64,000 nt of DNA from JAICMB01 sp963802915 (GCA_963802915.1 CAWDKQ010000010.1:434001-498000), one strand, 5' to 3'. Positions 17,015 to 26,266 are shown, counted from the stretch's first letter. The notes: a model not told the origin generated them from the sequence alone. Translations and numbers: made by a program.

Positions 17015-18850
17015 ATGAACGTTGACTTCACCTTCTCCGACACCATAGCCGGTTACGTGAGCTCTTTTAATCCGCGCGAGAACAGCTTCACCTTGCGCAC
17101 CTCAGACGATCGCGAGTTCACAGTGTACGTGAACTCCAACACGTTCGCGAAGTATGCCTACAATCTCACCGAATCGTATCAGGACGCGACCGGCGATATG
17201 TTGAAATTATTGGCACTTCCGCGTCAGTTCGTCTACGCCTACGGAACATTCTATCCGGCGGGCGAAAGCGGACGGTTTGAAGCCCAATGGATGGTCTTTC
17301 CAGGCAACGGCCCTGGCGTATACCGCCAGGAGGAGCCGGACTGGTGGATCAATCAGTCGCGGTCAATCGGCCAGTCATATCTGAAATGGCAGTTTAACTA
17401 CCCGAACGATACGATCGACTACCGCAATTACCGCACCATGCTCCATCTCGCCGGGGCAAAGAAGGGCGACTACCTTCAGGAAACCGACACTATCAGCCGC
17501 ATGATCTACGGTCTCTCGACGGCGTACATGATGACCGGCGACGAAGCGTTCCTGGAAGCTTCCGAGAAGGGATCGCAATACCTTCGCGATCACATGCGCT
17601 TCTACGATCAGGACGAGGATATCGTTTACTGGTATCACGGGATCAAGGTCGAGGGCGATAAAGAGACCAAGCTGCTGACGTCGGAATTCGGCGACGATTA
17701 TTATTCGATCCCGATGTACGAGCAGATCTACGCGCTGGCCGGCCCCACCATGACGTATCGCCTGACGGGCGACCCGAAGGTCATGTGGGATATCGAGAAG
17801 ACGATGAAGATCTTCGAGAAGTACAAGGACAACGACAAAGGCGGCTATTTCTCGCACGTCGATCCGATCGATCTCAACCCGCGGGCCGATTCGCTAGCCC
17901 ACAACCGCGCGCGCAAGAACTGGAACTCGGTTGGCGACCACGCGCCGGCTTATCTCGTGAACCTGTACCTGGCAACGGGCGATCCCGCTCATGGCGAATT
18001 CCTCGAATACACTTTCGACACCATCGCCAAATATTTCCCGGATTATGAGAACAGCCCCTTCGTCAACGAAAAGTTCTTCGAAGACTGGAGCCACGATCAA
18101 AGCTGGGGCTGGCAGCAGAACCGCGCGGTCGTCGGTCACAACCTGAAGATCGCCTGGAACCTGATGCGCATGGATTCGTTGAAGCACAAGGGCGAATACG
18201 TGGACCTGGCGCGCAAGATCGCCGAATTGATGCCGGCGGTGGGCAGCGATACGCAGCGCGGCGGCTGGTACGACGTCGTGGATCGCGTGTACAAACCGGA
18301 CGGAAAGCATCCGCGCTTCGCCTGGCACGATCGCAAGGCGTGGTGGCAGCAGGAACAGGCCATTCTGGCCTACATGATCCTGCACGGCATTTTGCACGAC
18401 GAGTTTTACCTGCGCATGGCGCGCGAGTCGGCGGCGTTCTATAACGCCTTCTTCCTCGATCACGACGACGGTGGCGTATATTTCAACGTTCTCGCCAACG
18501 GTCTGCCCTACCTGCTCGGAACGGAGCGCTTTAAGGGTAGCCATTCCATGAGTTCCTATCACTCCATGGAGCTGTGCTTCCTTTCCGCGGTCTATACCAA
18601 CCTGCTCATCACGCGCCAGCCTATGGAATTCTATTTCAAGCCGTATCCCGGCGGGTTCCCGAATAACATTTTGCGCGTGTCGCCGGACATCCTGCCGAAG
18701 GGCAGCATCCACATCGAAGCGTGCTGGATCGACGGCCAGCCTCATAGCGATTTCGACGCCACTGGCCTGACCGTAAAGCTGCCGCAAACGGACAAGCGTC
18801 AGACCGTGAAAGTAAAAATCTCGCCGACGCAATGGCTCACCGGCAAGTGA
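17015..18850 (+). CDS. N-acylglucosamine 2-epimerase (AGE)-family (alpha/alpha)6-barrel protein
   Basis: About 611 aa. I place the start at ATG 17015 because AAAGGA lies seven bases upstream; an in-frame TTG six bases earlier is less likely. Residues ~1-95 form a small beta-domain of unknown type. The rest is an AGE-like helical barrel: repeated helices with ISRMIYGLSTAYMMTGD, a WGWQQNRAVVGHNLKIAWNLMRM segment carrying His, and an aromatic WWQQEQAIL stretch, typical of sugar epimerases/isomerases and related hydrolases. The protein is larger than classic AGE enzymes (~400 aa). It is followed eight bases later by a STAS gene and then GlgX, so a role in storage or compatible sugars is likely, but the exact substrate is not evident. 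Confidence 0.78.
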   Translation: MNVDFTFSDTIAGYVSSFNPRENSFTLRTSDDREFTVYVNSNTFAKYAYNLTESYQDATGDMLKLLALPRQFVYAYGTFYPAGESGRFEAQWMVFPGNGPGVYRQEEPDWWINQSRSIGQSYLKWQFNYPNDTIDYRNYRTMLHLAGAKKGDYLQETDTISRMIYGLSTAYMMTGDEAFLEASEKGSQYLRDHMRFYDQDEDIVYWYHGIKVEGDKETKLLTSEFGDDYYSIPMYEQIYALAGPTMTYRLTGDPKVMWDIEKTMKIFEKYKDNDKGGYFSHVDPIDLNPRADSLAHNRARKNWNSVGDHAPAYLVNLYLATGDPAHGEFLEYTFDTIAKYFPDYENSPFVNEKFFEDWSHDQSWGWQQNRAVVGHNLKIAWNLMRMDSLKHKGEYVDLARKIAELMPAVGSDTQRGGWYDVVDRVYKPDGKHPRFAWHDRKAWWQQEQAILAYMILHGILHDEFYLRMARESAAFYNAFFLDHDDGGVYFNVLANGLPYLLGTERFKGSHSMSSYHSMELCFLSAVYTNLLITRQPMEFYFKPYPGGFPNNILRVSPDILPKGSIHIEACWIDGQPHSDFDATGLTVKLPQTDKRQTVKVKISPTQWLTGK

Positions 18851-18858
18851 GGTGATTT

Positions 18859-19191
18859 ATGAACCTCGAAACATCAGAACAAAACGGCATTGGAACCGCG
18901 CGGCTGGACGGTAGTCTGGACGGCAAAACTGCTCCCGAAGTACGGGAGCAGTTGCGCCCGTTTCTGGCGGCCAACTCCAAGATGATCCTCGATCTCACCA
19001 AGGTCGATTACCTCTCGAGCGCCGGCTTGCGGCTCTTATTGTTGCTGTACCGCGAGCTTTCCGCGCGCAAAGGTCAACTCGTCCTTCTCGGCGTCTCCGA
19101 TGACATCCGGACCGTGATGTCTCACACCGGTTTCCTGAACTTCTTTACCTTGGCTGGCTCGGAGGCCGACGCGGTCAAGGCCCTTTCGTGA
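18859..19191 (+). CDS. STAS-domain anti-sigma-factor antagonist (110 aa)
   Basis: RsbV/SpoIIAA-type single STAS domain. The phospho-acceptor region is VDYLSSAGLR, with Ser54 in the position of SpoIIAA Ser58, so it can probably be switched by phosphorylation. AGGTGA just before the ATG and an 8-bp gap from the AGE gene indicate one operon. The likely kinase and phosphatase are the HATPase and PP2C parts of the protein at 21778. A second STAS gene (21401) lies on the other side of the debranching enzyme, so two antagonists may compete for one switch. No sigma factor is in the window. Confidence 0.87.
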   Translation: MNLETSEQNGIGTARLDGSLDGKTAPEVREQLRPFLAANSKMILDLTKVDYLSSAGLRLLLLLYRELSARKGQLVLLGVSDDIRTVMSHTGFLNFFTLAGSEADAVKALS

Positions 19192-19241
19192 AGACCAAGA
19201 GCCTTCATGAAGATGCAGAGAATGACGAGCGCGAGAATTAA

Positions 19242-21371
19242 ATGAGCACCACACCTCGAATGATTTCAGCAATGGAAGAGCGCATTGATTTTTATCCCAC
19301 TCACACGGACGAGAAGAGCGGCATCCGTTACCGGCGCGGCCGTCCGCTACCCTTCGGGGCAACCACAGTTCCGAGCGGCGTGAACTTCTCGGTTTTTTCG
19401 AGCGCGGCCACACACTGTTCCCTGGTGCTCTTTCACAAACACGAACCGGAGCCCTTCGCCGAGATTGATTTTCCCCGTGAATTCCGCACCGGCGATGTTT
19501 ATTCCATGATCGTGTTCGATCTGGATTACGAGGATCTGGAATACGGCTATCGCTTCGACGGACCTTGGGATGAGCAGAAAGGACACCGCTTCGATAAATC
19601 GAAAATCGTGGGCGATCCTTACGCCAAAGTGCTCGGCGGCCGTGACATCTGGCGCGAAAAGCCGGATTGGAACGACCTCTATCAGCATCGCGCCCGCCTC
19701 GCCTTCGACGACTTCGATTGGGAGGGCGACACGGCCCTCGAGATCCCGACGAAGGACCTGGTGATCTATGAGGCGCACGTCCGTGGTTTTACGGCGTCTC
19801 CGACTTCTAAAGTATCCGCTCCGGGTACTTTCGCAGGGCTCCGCGAGAAGATTCCTTATCTGAAGTCACTCGGTATCAACTGTCTGGAGTTGCTCCCGAT
19901 TTACGAGTTCGACGAATGGGAAAACAACCGGTTGCATCCCGAAACCGGCGAGTTGCTGCTGAATTATTGGGGCTACAGCACTGTCGGTTTCTTTGCGCCT
20001 AAGGCCGGATATGCGGCCACGGGCGGCCTGGGTATGCAGGTGGACGAGTTGAAGACTCTCATCAAGGAACTGCATAACGCCGGCATCGAAGTAATGCTGG
20101 ACGTGGTCTTCAACCACACCGCGGAAGGCGACCAACGCGGTCCCTACATTTCCTATCGCGGCATCGACAACCAGACTTACTACATCCTGACACCGGAAGG
20201 TTATTACTATAATTTCTCCGGCTGCGGCAACACGCTGAATTGCAACCATCCCGTGGTCCGTAACATGGTGCTCGATTGCCTGCGTTACTGGGCGGCGGAA
20301 TATCACATCGACGGCTTCCGTTTCGATCTCGCGTCCATTCTCGGCCGTGACCAATTTGGGGCGCCGCTCTCGAATCCTCCGCTGCTGGAATCGCTCGCCT
20401 ACGATCCGGTCCTGAGCAAGTGCAAGCTGATGGCTGAAGCCTGGGACGCCGGCGGGCTCTATCAGGTCGGGTCGTTCCCGGCTTATGGACGCTGGGCGGA
20501 GTGGAACGGCAAGTATCGCGACTCACTTCGCAAACTCATCAAGGGCGAAGAAGGGATGCTTGGCGAGATCTCGCAAAGACTCCAAGGCTCGCCGGATCTT
20601 TATTGGTACCGTGGTCCGACGGCCAGCCTCAACTTCATCACTTGCCACGATGGGTTCACCTTGCGCGACATGGTCTCCTATAATGGCAAGCACAATGAGG
20701 CCAACGGCGAGTACAACAATGACGGGGCCAACGATAACAACAGTTGGAATTGCGGTTGGGAAGGTCCGAGTACCGATCCAGGCGTGATCGCCCTGCGCGA
20801 GCGTCAGATGCGAAACGCCGCGACCATCCTGTTCCTCAGCCGCGGTGTTCCCATGTTGCTTATGGGAGACGAGGTCGGCCATACGCAGAGCGGCAATAAC
20901 AACAGTTATTGTCACGACAACGAACTGAGCTGGCTGGACTGGAAGGAAGTGGAAAAAGAAAAGGGTCTCCTTCGCTTTTTCAGTAAGCTGCTGGCGTTCC
21001 GGCACGCTCATCCCGTACTCCGCGGCGACAAGTTCTTCGAGCATCGCGACGTCGTGGGAAGCGGCAGACCTGACATCAGCTTCCACGGCACCCAAGTCTG
21101 GCAGCCGGACTGGGGAGGCCGATGCCTGGGAGTTCTGCTATGCGGAAAGCACTCCAACCCGCAAGACAACGACATCTACGTCGCGATCAACATGTTCTGG
21201 GATGGTCTGCCATTCCAGACACCTCCGCCGCCTGAAGGAAAAAGCTGGAGGGTTGCAATCAACACCTCAATGCCCTCGCCCGACGATATTTTCGACGCTG
21301 AGGGTGGTCCCCGAGTTGACTCCGGCGAGATTATCGTCGGCGGAAGATCGATCATGGTTCTCGTCGCGTAA
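19242..21371 (+). CDS. glgX: Glycogen debranching enzyme (GH13 isoamylase type)
   Basis: 709 aa, usual length. An N-terminal CBM48-like beta-sandwich (PLPFGATTVPSGVNFSVFSSAATHCSLVLF) precedes a GH13 catalytic barrel with all four conserved regions: DVVFNHT, GFRFDLAS with nucleophile D362, MAEAWD with acid/base E399, and CHDGF with D470. A C-terminal beta domain closes the protein. It cleaves alpha-1,6 branches of glycogen or trimmed dextrins. Placement between two STAS genes and after an AGE-family gene is unusual; glgX is more often with other glycogen enzymes, none of which is here. The start at 19242 lacks a strong ribosome-binding site; the in-frame ATG at 19272 is an alternative. Confidence 0.92.
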   Translation: MSTTPRMISAMEERIDFYPTHTDEKSGIRYRRGRPLPFGATTVPSGVNFSVFSSAATHCSLVLFHKHEPEPFAEIDFPREFRTGDVYSMIVFDLDYEDLEYGYRFDGPWDEQKGHRFDKSKIVGDPYAKVLGGRDIWREKPDWNDLYQHRARLAFDDFDWEGDTALEIPTKDLVIYEAHVRGFTASPTSKVSAPGTFAGLREKIPYLKSLGINCLELLPIYEFDEWENNRLHPETGELLLNYWGYSTVGFFAPKAGYAATGGLGMQVDELKTLIKELHNAGIEVMLDVVFNHTAEGDQRGPYISYRGIDNQTYYILTPEGYYYNFSGCGNTLNCNHPVVRNMVLDCLRYWAAEYHIDGFRFDLASILGRDQFGAPLSNPPLLESLAYDPVLSKCKLMAEAWDAGGLYQVGSFPAYGRWAEWNGKYRDSLRKLIKGEEGMLGEISQRLQGSPDLYWYRGPTASLNFITCHDGFTLRDMVSYNGKHNEANGEYNNDGANDNNSWNCGWEGPSTDPGVIALRERQMRNAATILFLSRGVPMLLMGDEVGHTQSGNNNSYCHDNELSWLDWKEVEKEKGLLRFFSKLLAFRHAHPVLRGDKFFEHRDVVGSGRPDISFHGTQVWQPDWGGRCLGVLLCGKHSNPQDNDIYVAINMFWDGLPFQTPPPPEGKSWRVAINTSMPSPDDIFDAEGGPRVDSGEIIVGGRSIMVLVA

Positions 21372-21400
21372 CAAAACGCTTTGACAAGGGAGAAATTACT

Positions 21401-21724
21401 ATGGCATTAGACATCGTATCGTCAGTCGACGGTAACACCGCGCGAATCGCACTTACAGGTGAGTTAGACGGCAGCACTGCGCCGGCCCTCCGCACGGAGG
21501 TGGATCAAGTCCTGAGCGGCAAGCCCGCTCAGTTGGTCCTCCAGGTGGAGAAGCTTTCCTTCATGGCTTCGGCCGGACTTCGCATTCTCATATTCGCGAA
21601 GCAGAAACAGCCGACCTTGAAAATCTATCTTGTGAAGCCGCAGCCCGCTATCGTGGACACGCTGCACAAAACCGGCTTCTACGATGGCGTGTACGTCACC
21701 GACGTCGAGCCCGCTAGTGCGTGA
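21401..21724 (+). CDS. STAS-domain anti-sigma-factor antagonist (107 aa)
   Basis: Second RsbV-like STAS protein of the operon, with ribosome-binding site GGGAG before the ATG. The phospho-site region is KLSFMASAGLR, Ser57 at the SpoIIAA Ser58 position. It is only distantly similar to the STAS protein at 18859, so the two probably recognise different partners or signals rather than being a fresh duplicate. It lies 29 bp after glgX and immediately before the HATPase-SpoIIE gene, the usual position for the direct partner of that kinase/phosphatase. Confidence 0.87.
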   Translation: MALDIVSSVDGNTARIALTGELDGSTAPALRTEVDQVLSGKPAQLVLQVEKLSFMASAGLRILIFAKQKQPTLKIYLVKPQPAIVDTLHKTGFYDGVYVTDVEPASA

Positions 21725-21732
21725 TTGAGGAG

Positions 21733-21754
21733 CCCGGGGAGAATTATCCCCGGG
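21733..21754. promoter_or_regulatory. GC-rich hairpin between STAS and SpoIIE genes
   Basis: CCCGGGGA and TCCCCGGG form a perfect 8-bp stem around the loop GAATTA. No T-run follows, so it is not a standard terminator; it may tune the ratio of the STAS protein to its kinase/phosphatase. Its presence argues against translation starting upstream at the GTG of 21721. Confidence 0.45.
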
Positions 21755-21777
21755 GGCCGGGAACGAGCGAATTCGCG

Positions 21778-23514
21778 ATGGAAGCTGTAACTTTCCCAGG
21801 TACTCTGGACGCACTCAGTCCGATCCGGGACTACGTAAAAGAGGCGGCGGCCTCCGCTGGGGTGGGTCACTCCGAGACATACAATCTGCTGCTGGCCGTC
21901 GATGAGATCGCCACCAACGTGATTGTTCATGGGTACGAGGAGGCGGGCCTTCATGGCGACATCTCCGTGGAGGCAACTAAGCAGGACGACAGTTTGGTGA
22001 TCCGCCTGAGCGACCATGGCAAGAGTTACGATCCGAACCTGCATCAGGAACCCGACGACGAGGGCTTGTTCAAGGAACTTTCGGATCGGCCCATCGGCGG
22101 CCTGGGGATTATGCTTGCCCGGGATGGCGTCGACGACCTGCAGTACGAATCGACGGACCAGGGCAATGTTCACCGCTTTGTAGTCCGCTTGAAGCCTCCT
22201 CCTGACGGGGCGAAGCCCGCGCCCGCTCAGGAAATGTCAGACGAGCATCGCAAGCTCGAGATCTTGTTGAGGATCTCCAAATCGCTCGGGCACGAGATTC
22301 AGCTCGACCCTTTGTTGAAGCTAATCGTGGCGGAAGTCACCGCCGCGATGCAGGCCGACAGAAGCACGTTGTTTCTGGTGGATCGCAAAAAATCCCATGA
22401 GCTGGTGAGCAGGGTCGCTGAAGGAATGGTGGCGCAGGAGATCCGTGTCCGATTCGGGATCGGCATCGCGGGCACAACGGCGGAAACGCGGCAAACCATC
22501 AATATCCCGGATGCCTATAACGACAGCCGCTTCAATCCGGCATTCGACAAATCGTCAGGATTTCGGACAAAGTCCATACTATCCACTCCGATTCTGAATC
22601 AAGCCAATCAACTGATTGGCGTCGTGCAGGTACTCAATAAAAAGGGTGGCGGCGCCTTCACCCGGGAAGACGAGCAATTTTTAGACGCCATCTGCGTCCA
22701 TCTCAGCATTGCCCTTGAGCGCGCGGAGATGGTCGAAGCTTACCTGCAATCCCAAATTGTCGCTAAATATCTCGAACTCGCTAAAGACATTCAGATGGGC
22801 CTGGTGCCGAGAGACTTTCCGGCCCTTCCCGAGTTCAAAGAAATCGATATTTACGCCACCATCATTCCAGCGCTAGACGTGGGCGGCGATTTGTATGACT
22901 TTTTTCCGCTGGACAACGATAGGATCTGCTTCATTATCGGGGACGTTTCCGACAAAGGAGTTCCGGCGGCGCTCTTCATGGCAATGACACGCACGGCGTT
23001 CAAGATCTCCGCGATGGCTTCGCCGGAATCGATTGCGCTCACCCTGGGCCGTGTCAACCAATTCCTCTGCGAGAGTAACCCGCAGCAGATGTTTGTTACC
23101 GCGTTCGCTGGAATCCTCGATTTGCGAACCGGCCACATCGATTATTCGGACGCCGGACACGAGCTTCCTTTTATCCTGCAACCCTCGGGGAACGTCGTAA
23201 AGGTGGAAAAGATTGGAGGCGTGGTGCTCGGTTTCATGCCGGGTCATGAATTTTCGAGCGGTACTCTCCAACTGAATCCCGGAGAAGCCTTCATACTCTA
23301 CACCGATGGTGTGACGGAAGCTATGAACGTCGACCGTCATCTTTTCGGAGCGGAAGCGATCGAAACCACGCTCGCAAAAACGGGGCAATCCCCGACGAGC
23401 GAAACGATTATCAAGACGATGCTGGAAGACTTACATGCGTTTGTCGGAGAAGCCCACCAGAGCGACGATATTACGATGCTTGTCATCAAGTATCTCGGCC
23501 GGGATGGCCAATGA
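21778..23514 (+). CDS. HATPase - GAF - SpoIIE/PP2C partner-switching kinase-phosphatase
   Basis: About 578 aa from the ATG at 21778. A GTG at 21721 overlapping the preceding stop (GTGA) is in frame, but the hairpin between them and the domain boundary favour the ATG. Residues ~1-135 are an RsbW/SpoIIAB-like ATPase with an N-box (DEIATNVIVHGYEE), a G1 segment (RLSDHGKSYDP) and GGLGIML. A GAF sensor follows (~165-310), then after a coiled linker a SpoIIE/RsbU-type PP2C phosphatase (VGGDLYDFFPL, IGDVSDKG, YTDGVTEA, DDITMLVI) with its metal aspartates. Kinase and phosphatase for STAS proteins in one chain make a self-contained switch, probably acting on the two STAS proteins next door. Confidence 0.88.
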   Translation: MEAVTFPGTLDALSPIRDYVKEAAASAGVGHSETYNLLLAVDEIATNVIVHGYEEAGLHGDISVEATKQDDSLVIRLSDHGKSYDPNLHQEPDDEGLFKELSDRPIGGLGIMLARDGVDDLQYESTDQGNVHRFVVRLKPPPDGAKPAPAQEMSDEHRKLEILLRISKSLGHEIQLDPLLKLIVAEVTAAMQADRSTLFLVDRKKSHELVSRVAEGMVAQEIRVRFGIGIAGTTAETRQTINIPDAYNDSRFNPAFDKSSGFRTKSILSTPILNQANQLIGVVQVLNKKGGGAFTREDEQFLDAICVHLSIALERAEMVEAYLQSQIVAKYLELAKDIQMGLVPRDFPALPEFKEIDIYATIIPALDVGGDLYDFFPLDNDRICFIIGDVSDKGVPAALFMAMTRTAFKISAMASPESIALTLGRVNQFLCESNPQQMFVTAFAGILDLRTGHIDYSDAGHELPFILQPSGNVVKVEKIGGVVLGFMPGHEFSSGTLQLNPGEAFILYTDGVTEAMNVDRHLFGAEAIETTLAKTGQSPTSETIIKTMLEDLHAFVGEAHQSDDITMLVIKYLGRDGQ

Positions 23515-23589
23515 TGCGCCTGCAATCACGAGTCGTGCGATTCCCTCTTGACGGAGTTCCGACGCGAGTAGTATCTTTAGAGCCGAGCC

Positions 23590-24513
23590 ATGCGAACCAC
23601 TGACTTCTCGACGAGGGACCAAGCCGGTAGCGTTGTCTTCTACGTTCTTCTCTGGAAGAGGCGCGGAATCTCTCTGGAACTTTTCGACGACTATTGGCGC
23701 AACGTACATGGCCCCGTCTGCGCGCGGCTTCCCGGACAGCATCAGTATTGGCAGCTTCACGTCGCGCACAACGAGGGTGGTTTGTGGCCGGAAGCTCCCG
23801 GGATCCTTTACAACACCGTCGATGAAAATCAGTTCGACGGAATCGCGGAACTGACCTTCCGCTCCGTCGACGACCGTAATACCTGGTTTCAAGCCGCGGG
23901 CATCCTCATGGATGACGAGCACAACTTATTCCGCAAGGCGATCGGTTACAACACGAATCCCGGAAACTCGCGGACCTATGTAGATGGAATTGCCCTTGGC
24001 GAGCCGAATGGAGCCGTGGGCGTGCCTAAGATGCACGCCATGGTGAAGAAGGCTGATGCTGTCAGCGTGGCAGACTTCCGGCGTTACATGACGGACACGT
24101 TCGCTACCTCCGTTGTGAAGAGTCCTCTGGCGCTCAAATTTCGCATGCATCTCTTCGAGGAAGTGGATGCTTCCCGTCCTGATGCCGCCGGTGTAGCGCA
24201 CAACGAGCCGGCCGAGGAAAACTACCAGGCGGCATTTGAGATTGCATTTAGCGGACGTCTGGAAATGGAAACGTTCTTCGCCTCGCCGGAGTATGCCGCC
24301 GCCGTGCAGAATCAGGCGAAGTACGTGAAGCAGATCTGCGTGTTTCCGGAGCGAAGCGTATACACTTTCGTATACAACGATGCGATGACGCTTGCCGGAC
24401 AGCGTAGTTCGACAGTTGCCGCATTGATTGCGGATATTGGTGCAACCAACCAGCTAAGGGAAGACATCACATCTTTGATGTTAGGTAGAGCGGCTCACTC
24501 ACAAGCTAGATAG
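23590..24513 (+). CDS. EthD-like dimeric alpha/beta-barrel protein (307 aa)
   Basis: Two ferredoxin-like alpha/beta-barrel halves are visible. The first, ~15-125, has the EthD hallmark FDDYWRNVHGPVCARLPG; the second, ~145-270, has VSVADFRRYMTDTF and a repeat of the same pattern. EthD-type domains often bind or modify polycyclic or polyketide-like compounds without cofactor. It is the first gene of a co-directional run (EthD, CMD, NTF2, DJ-1, FAD oxidase, VOC) with gaps of 24-82 bp. No close functional relative can be named. A 75-bp gap separates it from the SpoIIE gene. Confidence 0.72.
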   Translation: MRTTDFSTRDQAGSVVFYVLLWKRRGISLELFDDYWRNVHGPVCARLPGQHQYWQLHVAHNEGGLWPEAPGILYNTVDENQFDGIAELTFRSVDDRNTWFQAAGILMDDEHNLFRKAIGYNTNPGNSRTYVDGIALGEPNGAVGVPKMHAMVKKADAVSVADFRRYMTDTFATSVVKSPLALKFRMHLFEEVDASRPDAAGVAHNEPAEENYQAAFEIAFSGRLEMETFFASPEYAAAVQNQAKYVKQICVFPERSVYTFVYNDAMTLAGQRSSTVAALIADIGATNQLREDITSLMLGRAAHSQAR

Positions 24514-24537
24514 TCATTCTTATAAGCGAGGTATAGT

Positions 24538-24918
24538 GTGGCAGGAGTAAGTCTAAAAGAAAACGCCGTCCTCGGAGACCCGGAGCTCCAGGAAGGGCTG
24601 AAGTCGATCAACCCGAGATGGGGCGAAATGTGCATTCGAGTCGCCGGTGAGGTATGGGGTTTGCCTCTTATCGACCAGCGTACCAAGGCGTACATCACGA
24701 TTGCGGTGGACGTCGCGAATGCGAACGAGTCCGGACCTGGGACCCCCTTTGAAGCCCACGTGAACATGGCTCTCAAGCAAGGCGCAACCTACGCCGAAAT
24801 CGAAGAACTTCTTCTTTTCATGTCCGCCTACGCCGGATTTAACAAAACGGCCGGCGCCTTCGGAAGGCTCAACGAAATTAAAGCAAAGCAGACGGCGGCT
24901 TCGGGCGGCGGGGCCTGA
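24538..24918 (+). CDS. Carboxymuconolactone-decarboxylase-like protein (126 aa)
   Basis: GTG start with GCGAGG upstream. Helical CMD/AhpD-like fold: VAGEVWGLPLIDQRTKAYITIAVDVANANESGPGTPFEAHVNMAL then EIEELLLFMSAYAGFNKTAGAF. The single conserved histidine (AHVNMAL) is present, but the CxxC pair of AhpD-type peroxidases is absent. It is therefore closer to gamma-carboxymuconolactone decarboxylases than to the redox-active branch. Its position in a run with EthD, NTF2 and VOC proteins suggests lactone or aromatic breakdown, inferred only. Confidence 0.8.
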   Translation: MAGVSLKENAVLGDPELQEGLKSINPRWGEMCIRVAGEVWGLPLIDQRTKAYITIAVDVANANESGPGTPFEAHVNMALKQGATYAEIEELLLFMSAYAGFNKTAGAFGRLNEIKAKQTAASGGGA

Positions 24919-24972
24919 CGCTCGCGCCCGGCCTAGGATCTCCCGCAGCGGCAACCTGGTGAAAACTCACAT

Positions 24973-25551
24973 ATGCGCAAACGAGTAAATTATTACAAGG
25001 ACCTTTCAGCCGACTATTCGAAGCCCCAGAGAGTCGCTCCGGATCTGGCAAAGAAACTCATCGCTGATGCTGAAAAATATATCGCGATGAAGGAGAAGAC
25101 TCTGCCCGCGATCGGCCCGGACTATACCGCGGAGCAGATTGAAGCCGAGAACAAAGCGTGGTGGCCAACGCACTGCGAGGCCTTACGGCAGGGCCGCGGC
25201 GATCTTCTCACCGCCGAATACCGTGACGATCTGGTTTATTTTTGCCAGGATGGTCCATATTACGGAATTAAGGAGCAAATGCCGCGCGAGCAACACTGGT
25301 GGGCGTTGATCGCCCAGCCCGGTGTGAGCATGACTTGGCCGATCGTAATGTTTCACAGCGAATTCGTCCACTTCGAATGGGCTTGCATGGACTTGGAAAC
25401 GAACGAGACGATCGCGAAAGGCATGGTCTGTTGGGCGCGCCGCGGCCATCGCGGGGCCTGTTATTTCAAGAGTGAGCAATTGACCTTCTACCGCGACGTT
25501 TTCGCGCCAGCCGATCTGGTCGCTTTGATTACCAAGGCCGCAAACGCCTAG
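24973..25551 (+). CDS. NTF2-like fold protein (192 aa)
   Basis: The centre (ALRQGRGDLLTAEYRDDLVYFCQDGPYYGIKEQ and a later EFVHFEWACMDLETNETIAKGMVCWARRG) follows the NTF2/SnoaL pattern of helix, pocket strands and curved sheet. An ~60-residue N-terminal helical extension (DLAKKLIADAEKYIAMKE) precedes it. Such proteins are small-molecule binders, hydratases or isomerases. It lies 54 bp after the CMD-like gene and 82 bp before the DJ-1-like gene. A distant relative is the SnoaL gene at 10631, also beside small-molecule enzymes. Function not recognisable. Confidence 0.68.
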   Translation: MRKRVNYYKDLSADYSKPQRVAPDLAKKLIADAEKYIAMKEKTLPAIGPDYTAEQIEAENKAWWPTHCEALRQGRGDLLTAEYRDDLVYFCQDGPYYGIKEQMPREQHWWALIAQPGVSMTWPIVMFHSEFVHFEWACMDLETNETIAKGMVCWARRGHRGACYFKSEQLTFYRDVFAPADLVALITKAANA

Positions 25552-25633
25552 TTGGCAAATCGCGGCGGGCTCAATCCCTATTTTTGGCCGTGCGCCCACG
25601 CACGTGTAGAGTTATCGAGAAAGGAACAGCAGT

Positions 25634-26266
25634 ATGGCAACCGCACCGAGTAAAGGTAAGATCGGCGTCCTCATTGAGGACCATTTCGATCAAACTGAAT
25701 ATCGAAAGTTCAACGAATTCTTCCCAGCCCATGGCTACGAGGTGGAATACATTTCACACCTGTGGGGCAACCCGCAGCTGGAGTTTGGCGGCAATCCCGA
25801 CAACGGCGTCATTGAGGAGCACGTCACGGTAAAGACCGAGGTCGACAATGTCGATCCCAGTGACTACAAGGGCATAATCGCGATCGGAGCGTACGCCACC
25901 GATCGGCTGCGATACCAGGCGAATCCGAAAAAAGGACAGAAGAACCAGGCTCCAGCCGTCGTGTTTCTGCGGAAGGCCGTCGCCAACCCCGACGTGAAAC
26001 TGGGGACCATCTGTCATAGCCTGTGGCTGTTCTGCGCGGATTCGGATCTGTTACGCGGGAAAAAAGTCACTTGCGCCCACAACATCGTCTGCGACGTGGA
26101 GAACGCCGGAGCGGAAGTCGTCTTTGACGGCGACGCCACCGCGGATCTCGTTGTCGACGGCAACTTGATCTCCGGCAAACATCCTGGAATAACGGACAAG
26201 TTTATGGAGACCTTTATTCAGGAGATTGAAGCAAGATCCAAACAGGAGACCGCATCCGCTTCCTAG
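25634..26266 (+). CDS. DJ-1/PfpI-superfamily protein (210 aa)
   Basis: Ribosome-binding site GAAAGGA before the ATG. Class I glutamine-amidotransferase-like fold with nucleophile Cys127 in the elbow GTICHSLWLF, followed by His128, and Glu15 (LIEDHFD) at the position that polarises the cysteine. Family members act as glyoxalases/deglycases, proteases or hydratases; there is not enough to choose. In this run of small-molecule genes a hydratase or detoxifying role for a reactive carbonyl is plausible. The C-terminal GKHPGITDKFMETFIQEIE is typical of the PfpI branch. Confidence 0.83.
   Translation: MATAPSKGKIGVLIEDHFDQTEYRKFNEFFPAHGYEVEYISHLWGNPQLEFGGNPDNGVIEEHVTVKTEVDNVDPSDYKGIIAIGAYATDRLRYQANPKKGQKNQAPAVVFLRKAVANPDVKLGTICHSLWLFCADSDLLRGKKVTCAHNIVCDVENAGAEVVFDGDATADLVVDGNLISGKHPGITDKFMETFIQEIEARSKQETASAS

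Noticed and set aside
17894..18832. 312-codon minus-strand open frame
   Set aside because: Shadow of the AGE-family gene produced by high-GC codon use; no family resemblance.
24538..24918. AhpD-like alkylhydroperoxidase activity for the CMD protein
   Set aside because: The CxxC pair required for that activity is absent.
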